Assembly: GCF_041146795.1 (NCBI RefSeq) | Contig: NC_135170.1 | Span: 26,902,033-26,966,032 of the forward strand | Origin: Maylandia zebra | Lineage: Eukaryota; Chordata; Actinopteri; Cichliformes; Cichlidae | Reading direction: 5' to 3' | Length of the DNA: 64,000 nt | Part shown: positions 10,360 through 34,346 of the stretch, in pieces | Layout of the letters: each line of letters begins with the position of its first letter | Numbering within the stretch: the stretch's first letter is position 1 | Notes under the pieces: model-generated | The model's database searches: none | Seen by the model: the letters and a program-made list of their open reading frames with translations, nothing else | Told to the model about the DNA's origin: nothing | Made by a program: the position numbers and the translations under genes

Positions 10360-12292
10360 ATAAAACATATTAAGGATTGTACATTAACATAAAACTGTTG
10401 TCGAAATTCACCAGAGAAACACACACACACACACACACATGAAGAGAGGGAGAGTATGCATTGTATGCAAACGGCTACCAAACAGCCATCATAATTCGTC
10501 ATATAATGAGAACAGGACAAATCAACAATTCACAATGACTAATTAATATTATATTATTGGATATATTGTTTGGAGTTTAGTCTGTTACTGTTACTATTTT
10601 TACAATTTCTTCTTGGAGCAACTGTAACCCACATAATTTTCTTAGGGATTAATAAAGTATTCTGATCCTGATTGTTTTAAGATGACCCGCCATATCTTTT
10701 GCTCGTTCCTCCTTCTCTTCTTTTCTATTTTTTCTAAACTGAGCACCTGATGGCTTTGAACTTTTCTTGTCCATCTTCCATTGGTTTTAATTTTGCACTC
10801 CAGTATGAGCACAAATCCCCCAACTCGAGGATCACCACAACATAACCTAATAGACCTACACCTTAGTTCACAGATTCACTTTGTCTAAGGTGTATTTCTG
10901 GGATTTCACACAACCCAGGATTCAAATCATGAATACATAATGGGATTGGATTTACATCATTATGAACCCGTTTCCACGGGTTGTGTGTGAGACATTAAAT
11001 ATTCAAAATATAAAATATAAATTTTAAATTGTTATTGATCCCATTACCCCGAGTCTTTAAGTGTATATTTATTTTCTTACTCTTCTTATATTTATTGTTT
11101 GTTTTCTTGCACTGCTGTAACTGGAGCCTCGTCGTCTCTCTATATACTTGACTGTATGTAGCGGAGATGACAATAAAGTTTACTTTGACTTCAGCAGCGA
11201 GCAGGCGCACCGAAGGCTCTCGCGCTCACTTTTCATGTATAGAATTTCGAAAAAACATCGGTGCAAATTATAAGTCTGTATCATAATGTCTGGTGTTTGT
11301 TGTTTTGTTTTTATTTTGTTTTATTTTGCGAGTTATTAGATGCTGCTCCAGCCAGCCAGAGACTCCCCCGCCGCCCCGCCCTCTCCTCCCTGCGCCGCAA
11401 GCAGCAGGCGCACCTCGCAACGGAGGGCGCCCGTACTCCCAGCAAATGGGCGATAGAAAACCGATCGGGGCCTATGCCATTACCAATATGCGCTGGCTGA
11501 TGTCGGGGCAGCATGAGTAGGCTACGAGCATTTTTTTTTTTTTTTTTTTTTGCCGATGCCCGTGATGCCGCCCCCCACCACGATGCCGCCCGTATCAAAA
11601 ACCGCTACTGCTTGTGGGGAAAGATGTATGGGGCTGGAATTGGCGCCTAGGCCCTGAACAGGTGAGTTATGTTGGATGACGATTTAGCGACGCTTTATTG
11701 GTATCATCAAATTAATTATTCTTGTTTTTACATGCCTTGTTATTTACCGTATGATAACAGGATATTTCTTTTGTTTGTTTTCGTTTTGTTTTTATTAATC
11801 TGGCACAGAAAACAACTTAATGCAATAGAAATAAAAGAAAAAGTAAAATTGAGACTCTTTATTTCAGGCTTCTCACTGCGTATCAGTGGACTCAGAGACA
11901 CTTCCAACTCTTTGGCAACCTGTCCACCAATGCTGCCATTATGTGAAACCACAAACTAGCCAAGCACGGAAGGACTGTGATGGTTGGTCTGGAAAATGCT
12001 GTGAAGAACAACATTAAGCAGACCTACGCCAAAACTGAGCGTTATGCACTCTGAGTAGCTCCGTGTTGATCCTGACAACTTCAGGGTATGTAATCTGAGA
12101 CTTTTTCCACCAGTGATAATGATGAAGCATGCCATTATTATTGTTTCCCTTTCATTTTAGGTGCTTTCTGAAATTGTCGCTTTTTGTGTGGCCTCCAAGT
12201 TTGGACCTCAAGTCTTCGCCCCTGATGTCCAGATGACCTGGCAGACATTCCTCGCTGTGGTCGTCTCTGCCTTGGGCAAACAGTACCACTGA
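10211..12292 (+). pseudogene. Broken beta-like globin gene, exon 1 split by a hAT element
   Basis: Exon 1 begins MVEWTGAELSAITSLW at 10211-10259, is interrupted by a hAT element, and resumes at 11619-11661. Without the insert and one copy of the target duplication it is 92 bases, the normal length. Exon 2 is 11868-12085, 218 bases instead of 223: it has lost six bases and gained one, and carries stop codons. Exon 1 also has TAG where the active genes have CAG (Gln). Exon 3, 12161-12292, keeps the normal 132 bases and ends QYH-stop. Splice sites are still recognisable and AATAAA is at 12378-12383. Exon 2 and 3 sequence differs clearly from the two active beta genes, so this is an older, separate beta paralogue. 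It cannot make a globin. Confidence 0.93.
10260..11610. mobile_element. Non-autonomous hAT element inside globin pseudogene exon 1
   Basis: 1351 bases with terminal inverted repeats CAGTGGCGGT and ACCGCTACTG (one mismatch). The flanking 8-base duplication is CCTGTGGG at 10252-10259 and CTTGTGGG at 11611-11618 (one mismatch). An 8-base duplication with CAGNGG ends is typical of hAT. No transposase frame is visible. Inside are a long C run with (CA)n (10318-10361), another (CA)n near 10420-10438, a T run near 11530-11551, and two stretches resembling LINE or SINE 3' ends (about 10640-10665 and 11130-11190). The element is therefore probably a host for older insertions. Confidence 0.85.
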
Positions 12293-12986
12293 ACTTGTGG
12301 AATTATAGTTCATATTCATAACCAAATAATTTACAGCAGCGCTTCCGTTTAGCGCTTCCAAGCTGATGCATGTGACAAATAAATTTCCAGTTAAATAAAA
12401 TTCTCTTTGTGTGATCATTTTCAATTGCATTTTGTTTTTCTACTCAAGCCTTCCAAGAGCAGATTTTTACAAGGGATTGTGCACTTATACTGAAAATGTT
12501 CATGATAGTAGTAATAATAATAGTAATAATAATAATAGAAATATTAATAAGGGTGGTGTCATTTCTTTTTAACTCAGCCAGTAAGTTGTAGTTAGAATTA
12601 TCCATGTTGTATTATCTGAAATTAAAACCTCCTAAGCTCATTCTTAAAAAGGCGTCTATATTTTACTTCTTATCTTTGCAAAGGGTGACGCTGCCGGTTT
12701 CTATTTTGTCCGTTTCAAAATAAACACAACTGTATGTTCATTTCTGATTGAATTTTCTCTTTTCCTATGCTCCCACACCCCCTTCTGTCACTACAATATT
12801 ATTAATTTAATTTCTTAACACACCCCTGCAATTATGTCAAAAGTGAATAGTGTAGGGATTCAGACAAAGAAGAAAGGACCAGCTTCCAGAGTTTATTATA
12901 TTTATTAACGGAGCCCTGCCATTTTAAGAAGTTTTATTGACATTACTGTAGATGACAGGCTTCAGGGGCTCCGGAGTTGCCGGGTT
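12293..12986. other. Intergenic region between globin pseudogene and alpha globin
   Basis: Holds the pseudogene polyadenylation signal, a short (AAT)n-like stretch near 12505-12540, and the alpha-globin 3' end, with AATAAA on the minus strand at 12938-12933. A piece near 12660-12700, with CTTATCTTTGC, weakly resembles sequence near 16075-16090. No other gene is seen. Confidence 0.7.
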
Positions 12987-13639
12987 TTAGCGGTATTTCT
13001 CGGACAGAGCGAGAGCCAAGTTCTGGAGGAACTTGTCAACGGAGAGGTGGACTTCGGGAGTGAAGTCTGCGGGGAAGAACATGCCCAAGCACAAGATGAG
13101 GTTGTGAGCAAGGATCTGTGAGGCAAAAAACACATGCATATGTTAGGTCGAAAAGTCTATATTGCCTCTTGACTAATGGTAATCTCTGTCTACAACGTGA
13201 TCATTGTTGCGTGGATGTTACTGGGTGAGCTCACCCTGAAGTTGGCAGGGTCCACTCTGAGCTTGAAAGCGTGGAGCTCGCTGAGGGCAGACAGACCTCC
13301 AGTAAGGTCGTCAATCTTTGACACAGCGTCTCCAATGGCCGCCATGATGGTGGCACCATGCTTTTTCACCTGCGCAGAGCTTGGACTCAGATCGGACCAG
13401 TGAGAAAAGTAGATCTTGGTCTGGGGATAAGCAGTCAGCATCCTGTAAAATATATATTCAAATGATGGAAATATGAATAAGTACTTACTAATTAATTAAA
13501 ACTATGAATGAATAAAGAATGAAAAGAAAGGGGCTCAATACAACCTCCCCAGTGCCTCTCCTCCAATCTCAGCTGACTTCGGGGACACTTTGGCCCAGAA
13601 GTTCCTCACCACGGCCTTGTCCTTTCCAGAGAGACTCAT
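12987..13639 (-). CDS. hba: Haemoglobin alpha subunit
   Basis: Three exons on the minus strand, 13639-13545, 13442-13235 and 13115-12987 (95, 208 and 129 bases), with canonical GT/AG borders. The 143-residue product, including Met, begins [17 protein letters not shown] and ends [10 protein letters not shown]. Without Met the distal His is 59 (KKHGATI) and the proximal His is 88 ([11 protein letters not shown]). Length and the MSLS start fit fish adult-type alpha chains. It combines with the beta chains to form haemoglobin. A TATA box (TTATATAA, 13708-13701) lies about 62 bases before the start codon, and AATAAA is at 12938-12933. It stands head to head with the beta gene at 14661, the common teleost arrangement. 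No damage is seen. Confidence 0.97.
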
Positions 13640-14660
13640 GTCTGCGTTTTCTTCAGTTGTCTTCTGAACTGAAAGTGTTGACTATTTGTCACTATCATTT
13701 TTATATAACACCAAAATGGACCACACCCAGCATCACATTTAAACCACACCTCTGCGATAAAGAAAAAAATCCAGCACTTTCCGAGGTATTTCTTGAGATA
13801 AAAGTTAACGCCCCTCCTTGTTTTTAAGATATGACTTATTTTGTTGGGGAAGAAACTAATATATTTATCCCTTAAAGAAATTATTAAATAGCAAGAGGTT
13901 GTTGAAAAAGCAATGTGATATTTTATAAAATAATGTCCGAAGTGTAAAATATGAAACAAGTGGCAAATAATCTCTCGCTGCCAAACGCTCGTTTGGTCTC
14001 AAGAGAGAATTAGAGAATTAGATGACAACATAAGCACTCACAGAATGACACCACATAATCAAAAATTAAGATATTTTTTACCAAAATCTTGGTAAGTAAT
14101 CATATCCGAGGCATGATGTGAGATATAAAAGGATGACTGGTTGTTGCGCTTCATGTGGGACTGCACAGCACCTTTATCCTTTGTATCCTATTTATTAGAG
14201 GTTGGAGAATTGTTCTCAAATAAAATAGGCTACATTTCTTTACTAGAGATGTGTGTTGCATATATATATATACATCAGAAACGGGTATTTACCCTACTTT
14301 CAGGCCAGCTTGTTGGGATCTGATCACTTACGAAAGATCAGAAATCACTTTCGAGGTTTAAATGTTTTTTACTGTACGTATAGGTTAAAAACAGTCTATA
14401 AAGACCTGTAGTCTATAATTCTTATACTTATTTCTATATTTGTTACATAAAAAAATAAGTGTTTGCGTTTTTTCCTTATAATCTGGTAAAGATTATTTTA
14501 CTCATGGGCAACAACCCAAAAGCCTGACGGCTATAGTCCAATCAGATGCTTCCAGGACGAAGAGGTGTGGCACTATGTAATTAATAAAAAGCTCCCGAAG
14601 ATCGGCGTTTGCGAAAAGGTTTCTGATCACAAGCTACGTGAAAACCTTTACGCTGTCAAA
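13640..14660. promoter_or_regulatory. Divergent alpha/beta globin promoter region
   Basis: About 1 kb between the start codons of the alpha gene (minus) and beta gene (plus). The alpha side has TTATATAA at 13701-13708 and two CACC-like boxes near 13720-13750. The beta side has CCAAT at 14538-14542, GGTGTGGC near 14564-14571 and TTAATAAAAA near 14581-14590. A further TATA-like ATATAAAAGG at about 14123-14132 belongs to no gene I can find. The beta-proximal half, from about 14241, is the duplicated segment and holds the intact site where the other copy took the LTR element. Confidence 0.7.
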
Positions 14661-15668
14661 ATGGTCGAGTGGACAGATGCTGAGCGCAAGGCCATCATAG
14701 GCCTGTGGGGGAAAATCGATGTGGGGGAAATCGGTCCCCAGGCCCTCAGCAGGTAACCTGCAGCTCATTGCAATTTAGAAACACATTTATGTATTGAGTG
14801 ACTTTCTCTTCCTATAATCTTAAAACCGAACTGAAACCAATGCATCTACGCGTATGTTTGTCATTTTAGATTAAAATGCATATTTTTTTTAAAAATTATA
14901 TGCATTAAAATTGTTATTTTTTCTGTCTCTTGTCTTATTCCAGGCTTCTGATTGTGTACCCCTGGGGTCAGAGATACTTCAAAGCCTTTGGAGACCTGTC
15001 CACCAATGCTGCCATTATGGGAAACCCCAAAGTGGCACAACACGGAAAGACCGTGATGGGTGGTCTGGAAAATGCTGTGAAGAACTTGGACAACATCAAG
15101 CAGACCTACGCCAAACTGAGCGCTATGCACTCTGAGAAGCTCCACGTGGATCCCGATAACTTCAGGGTATGCCCCCACCAGCACCCAGAAACATTTATCA
15201 CTATTAGATCAGGAGTAATTCTTTAATTATTTTGTCCAACTCTCTCACTTTAGGTGCTCGCTGAATGCATCAGCCTGTGTGTGGCCGCTAAGTTTGGTCC
15301 CAGCGTCTTCACCGCTGAGGTCCAGGAAGCCTGGCAGAAGTTTTTGTCCGTGGTCGTTTCTGCCCTGGGTAGACAGTACCACTAAATCTCTGGAGTGCCA
15401 GTTCATCAAAGATGTGCAACAGTCATAAAAGTGATTTTAAAATCATATCTCTTTAACTCTGTTGTCATATGCACTAATAAAAACAAAATAAAATAAAAAA
15501 ACTCAACTCCAACTCATTCTCTGTGCGATCATTTCAGGTGTTCCTATACCCGATAATTCAACACTAAGAATCCTTTTGTGTCAGTTTAATTTTGTCTTCA
15601 AAAACAACATTAATGACTTTTTTAATTAAGAAATATGCCCCGACTCATTCATTATTTACATTTCTTTG
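14241..15668 (+). repeat. Right copy of the duplicated beta-globin segment
   Basis: Matches 1-174 joined to 8863-10148. At 14371-14390 it reads TACTGTACGTATAGGTTAAA with no insertion, which is the pre-insertion site of the gypsy element in the left copy. The match ends near AAATATGCCCCGACTCATTC plus about 25 bases, which in the left copy is the upstream region of the globin pseudogene. Confidence 0.93.
14661..15385 (+). CDS. hbb: Haemoglobin beta subunit (right copy)
   Basis: Exons 14661-14752, 14944-15166 and 15254-15385 (92, 223 and 132 bases). The protein is the same 148 residues as the left copy, with distal His 63, proximal His 92, Ser 93 and C-terminal His. Promoter boxes are unchanged and AATAAA is at 15476-15481. 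Introns differ from the left copy at only a few bases. Unlike the left copy this gene keeps its original upstream sequence and a nearby divergent alpha gene. The Root-effect reading comes from family knowledge of Ser93 and the terminal His, not from anything measured here. Confidence 0.97.
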
Positions 15669-15825
15669 TCCTCATTACAACGTTTTTTAAAAAAAGATAT
15701 TTAATATTATATAACGGATTGCCATCTCCTCTGATTCTCAACCAGTATTCATTCTACTATATCGATTGCGACTATGGATATAGTAGTGTTGATTTTTTTT
15801 ATTTTTGTTTTTTTATTTTATTTTA

Positions 15826-15952
15826 GAATCTTTGGGTACCACTGAGTTTTCTGAAGTGTCAGTTCACATTTACAAACAAAAAGGTGTGCAGCAGTCTTCC
15901 GGTTTCTGACATGTTCCCGCTTTGAAACTATAGAAAAATGAAATGCAATAAA
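15826..15952 (+). pseudogene. 3' end scrap of a beta-like globin gene
   Basis: The stretch reads TTTGGGTACCACTGA, matching the last codons of beta exon 3 (QYH-stop). A 3' untranslated stretch follows that aligns with the one after the pseudogene stop at 12292 (AGTTCA...CAGCAG...CTTCCG), with AATAAA at 15947-15952. Exons 1 and 2 and most of exon 3 are missing. It probably is the second copy of the broken beta gene, lost by deletion after the segment duplicated. About 160 bases of AT-rich sequence separate it from the edge of the duplicated segment. Confidence 0.75.
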
Positions 15953-16024
15953 CTGGCTGCAACCTGTTGTGGCGTGATCACCTGGAAAAGTGCCGGGGTG
16001 GTGAGAATAAGGTGTGTGCCCTTG

Positions 16025-16170
16025 TGAGTCAGCAAATTGTATATTTGTTGCGAGTTATTTACAGTAATTTATTCCTTATCTTTGCCAGCGGAGAACGGTT
16101 ATTCTGGCTTCTTCAAAAATGTACAGTTTGATATAAAAGGGAGTGGTTTTCTAAAATTAATGATAACAGT
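16025..16170. promoter_or_regulatory. Candidate erythroid element downstream of the beta genes
   Basis: A perfect TGAGTCAGCA (MARE/NF-E2 type) lies at 16025-16034, AGATAA on the minus strand at 16076-16081, TGATAA at 16161-16166, and a TATA-like GATATAAAAGG near 16130-16140. Site combinations of this kind mark globin control elements. Whether this one is active, or is only what remains of an old globin promoter, cannot be told from the sequence. Confidence 0.35.
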
Positions 16171-16639
16171 GTGTCACATATTGTGAGGGCGCGGTTGAAA
16201 GTTTTGGAACTGATACACACCGGGTGCCCGGGTCTTTTAGTACTTTATGACAGAAGATCTTACAAAAATCTTCATGCATATCTCCTCATTATTTTTGAAC
16301 AAACAAAGTTACCACTGTTAAAATGTGCTTTATTTCTGCAGGCGTCAGCCGGGGATTATAGTGCAGCTCTAAATGCATGCAAGTGAATAAACAGAGTTCC
16401 TATACTCACGTGATATTCAAAATGGAGAATAAAGAGAGTGCAATCCATCCAGCCATCCATCCATCCATCATCTTCATCTGGATCTAAAGTCAAAGCTCCC
16501 ACAGTCGCCCAAATGCGTCATCTAGTGGATAAAATTTGACATTGACGAGCTTGTTTTATAGAGCTAAGATAAACTAAAATTAGAGCGGATTACAATTACT
16601 GTGCAAAACAGGGGAAAAGGTTATTTGTGTTTTGTTCTC

Positions 16640-16966
16640 AGACATATTCCGATCCATACAGAGATTTAAAAAGAATCTCCCCCAGTTTAAATCTCAACTC
16701 AAAACCCATCTGTTCAAATCTGCATATTCACTGTGAACCCACTGTTTGTTAATTTTAGCTTGTGCTTTTGTTTTATTGTTCTTTTTTTCCATTTTTTTTC
16801 TCAATTTTTCCATTATGTGTTTTATCTAATTGTAAAGTGTCCTTGGGTGCATGTCTTGAAAGGCGCTTTATAAAAAAATAAAAAAAAATGTTATTATTAT
16901 TATTATTATTATTATTAAAAGAAAAGAAAAGAAAAGAAAAGAAAAGAAAAGAAAAGAAAAATGGAC
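16640..16966 (+). mobile_element. LINE 3' end with microsatellite tail
   Basis: The stretch ends GGCGCTTTATAAA followed by (ATT)n at about 16891-16916, the kind of tail found on L2/CR1-type fish LINEs. An (AAAAG)n run follows to about 16960. Short (CCAT)n at 16446-16470 just upstream resembles a Rex3 or RTE-type tail. Clade assignment is tentative. Confidence 0.55.
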
Positions 16967-17044
16967 AAGAAATGAAAATAGGTTTTAGAAACAATTTAGT
17001 TCCTGGATATCTCGTTTGGACTTTTACCATTTCATCGTCATCCT

Positions 17045-17305
17045 TTTCCTACTGGTCCACAGTCACCAGATCCCAATCCAACAGAGTAGCTTTGGGATGC
17101 AGTGGAAAGAGAGATTCACAACATAGATCACACACCTACTGTGTGATGTTGTCATGCAAATGCAAAAATCTTTGAGGAACGTTTCCAGCACCTTGTTGAA
17201 TTTATGCCATGAAGAATTAATGCAGTTATGAAGGTAAAAGGAAGTCCAACTTAGTACTAGCAAGATGTACCTAATGAAGTGGCCAATGAGTGTTTATTGC
17301 AGTGC
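17045..17305 (+). mobile_element. Decayed Tc1-like transposon 3' end
   Basis: One frame reads QSPDPNPTE, then a stop, then LWDAVEREI. This is the SPDLNPIExLW signature that holds the last acid of the Tc1 DDE transposase. The piece ends GTACCTAATGAAGTGGCCAA, the terminus seen on the short elements at 20147 and 38551. It links that family to Tc1/mariner. It carries several stops and lacks its 5' part. Confidence 0.75.
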
Positions 17306-18511
17306 ATATATTCAATTCATGTACATATGCATGGCAACATCTGTTTATTGCAACTATATCATGTCTCCCTGTCCTTAAATAATATTTGTTGACATCTACA
17401 AATATACTTTTTAGGAATCCCATGAAAATCGAGCGACCTGGTGTGGCACTTTATGAGGTACTTTTTTATTAAAAAATAAAAAAAAGTATAATAGAATTTT
17501 TATTAAAATTAGCACATCTCACAAAAATGGTACAGAAGAGAAAGTTATGGCAATAGAAAACGAATTAATGAGTGTATAATTAAATAAGAATAAACAAATA
17601 AATACATGAATTATATCATTAAATAAAACAACTTTGACTTATTAGAGGAGTGATTGTCTTTCACAGTTGTTTGTGTATCTACAGAATACACAAACAGTTG
17701 TTTATGTGTATCTATTATTATATTATAATTTTCAAATTAAGATAAACAACAATTTCCAATCACCTTGAAGCATTAGTAACATGTCCCACATTGTCCCACA
17801 CAAACGCTCTCTCTGAGCTATATTTGGTTTCTTGGGCTCTCGTTGTCCTGCATATGCATCCTCTAAATTATGTATTCCTGACAACTTTTTTTTCAAAAGA
17901 TTCTCAAAGTGATTTTTCTGACTCAGAGAGTAATTTCTTGCTTTTCATGCTGATGAGATCTGCGGTAGTTAATTAGGAGTTCATTTAGGTTATTTGTAAT
18001 GTGTTGACACAGCACTGGTTCATGTCTTAGATTGGGTCTTCATAGCTCAACGTTAAGTTAGTCTGAAGGACTAAAAATAAGTGAAAAGTCAGTCAACGTG
18101 CAAAGGAAAACTTCAAATTACCCTCATAAAACCTGGGCATCTATTGCTCAAGACTAATTCAAAAATATTAATAACAACAATTCAAGAAAGTCTCGCTCCT
18201 TGGAAGAAAAATCTATAGAAATCACGGTGAGTGACGCAGTAGATTATGTTATGTAGTAGCGGAAGAATATGATATCTGCCCTCCTTGTTTCAGCCGAACA
18301 GTTTTCACAGTGACACAAAACAATCCCAACAGTGGCGGATGGATGTGCGGTAGGGTATAATATCAAGGCTTTATAGTTAACTTTAGTCAGGCTATAATTT
18401 GTCTCTGGTCGGTGTCTTTGTATGGCAAACACCAGTGTTAAGCTTGAAGTGAAGCAAGATTACGCTCCCTGTCTGTTTGAAGCTAACTGAGGAGTTAGCT
18501 AGAATGCTAAC
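17306..18511. other. Spacer upstream of nprl3
   Basis: AT-rich sequence without recognisable genes. A TGACTCAG site lies near 17920. The last 200-300 bases are less AT-rich and probably hold the nprl3 promoter and 5' leader; no TATA box is evident. Confidence 0.5.
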
Positions 18512-33505
<14,994 letters not shown>

Positions 33506-33660
33506 CTGTGCAGACAGTGTTTCAGCAACTGGAAAATGTGTCAGTTTAGGAGAAGTTAATGGCCTGCTGGGCTCACAGCTAAGTGGTCAAAGACGTTTTA
33601 AAACAAAATGCCTTGACTGCAAGATGTTTTTTCTGTATGAGCCAAATGTTTGTTTACAGT

Positions 33661-33666
33661 AATAAA
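33661..33666 (+). terminator. nprl3: nprl3 polyadenylation signal
   Basis: AATAAA 156 bases after the stop codon. The next gene, mpg, ends toward it on the other strand about 680 bases away. Confidence 0.8.
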
Positions 33667-34036
33667 TTATTTTGTATATATCAGACATGCCTTAAGGTTT
33701 TTTTTGTGAATATTGGAAGTGTGTGCAGTGTTTAGTGGAGGCTTCACTTCATCTTCCCGTGCCCCAGATGTGTTAGATCATCTGTGCTGTCCTCAGAGGG
33801 GCACAGTGAGTAATGATCATTCCAGACCTTGAGCTACCTCTCCTTAGGAATACCTGATGTGGAAAGAAAAAAGGAAGAGTCTAAACATCAGACAGACTTT
33901 TCCTGCTCTGAGGGAAACAGATCAGGCCAAACATCTGTGAAATCACTGAGGTGGAAATTTCCCAAGTGTGAATGTTTATTAAAAATCACAGATGAAACCA
34001 AACGAAAGGCGTGTGTAAAGGCAAATTACAGAAAAC

Positions 34037-34055
34037 CCCCCCCCCCCCCCCCCAT
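34037..34055. repeat. Poly-C run
   Basis: About 18-19 C in a row between the nprl3 and mpg 3' ends. Length is probably not reliable in the assembly. Confidence 0.8.
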
Positions 34056-34346
34056 TTTTTTTAAACAGATGCTAACAAACCGAGTCTGTAGTTCTTCAGC
34101 CTACTTTCCAGTACAGCTTTGCATCACTACCATAAAGCTGCAGCTTATTACTAAATGGTTGAGGAAAACAAGCAACATTTATTGTAGAATCTCCACTGCC
34201 TCCAAACTACAAAATTACAAATATACAGTTTAATTTCATGTGTGTGAGACACATCCCAACAAAGCAATCATGTATTTGTATGATTTTTATTCTTCTTCAG
34301 TGTTAAACTCTTTAAAGAGATCAGATGAGTTTCAGGAATTTTCCTG

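Noticed and set aside
10115-10363. Open frame beginning MPRL with a globin-like middle and a proline tail
   Set aside because: It is pseudogene exon 1 running into the C-rich start of the inserted hAT element.
16891-16966. Possible lysine-rich or asparagine-rich peptide
   Set aside because: Made by (ATT)n and (AAAAG)n microsatellites.
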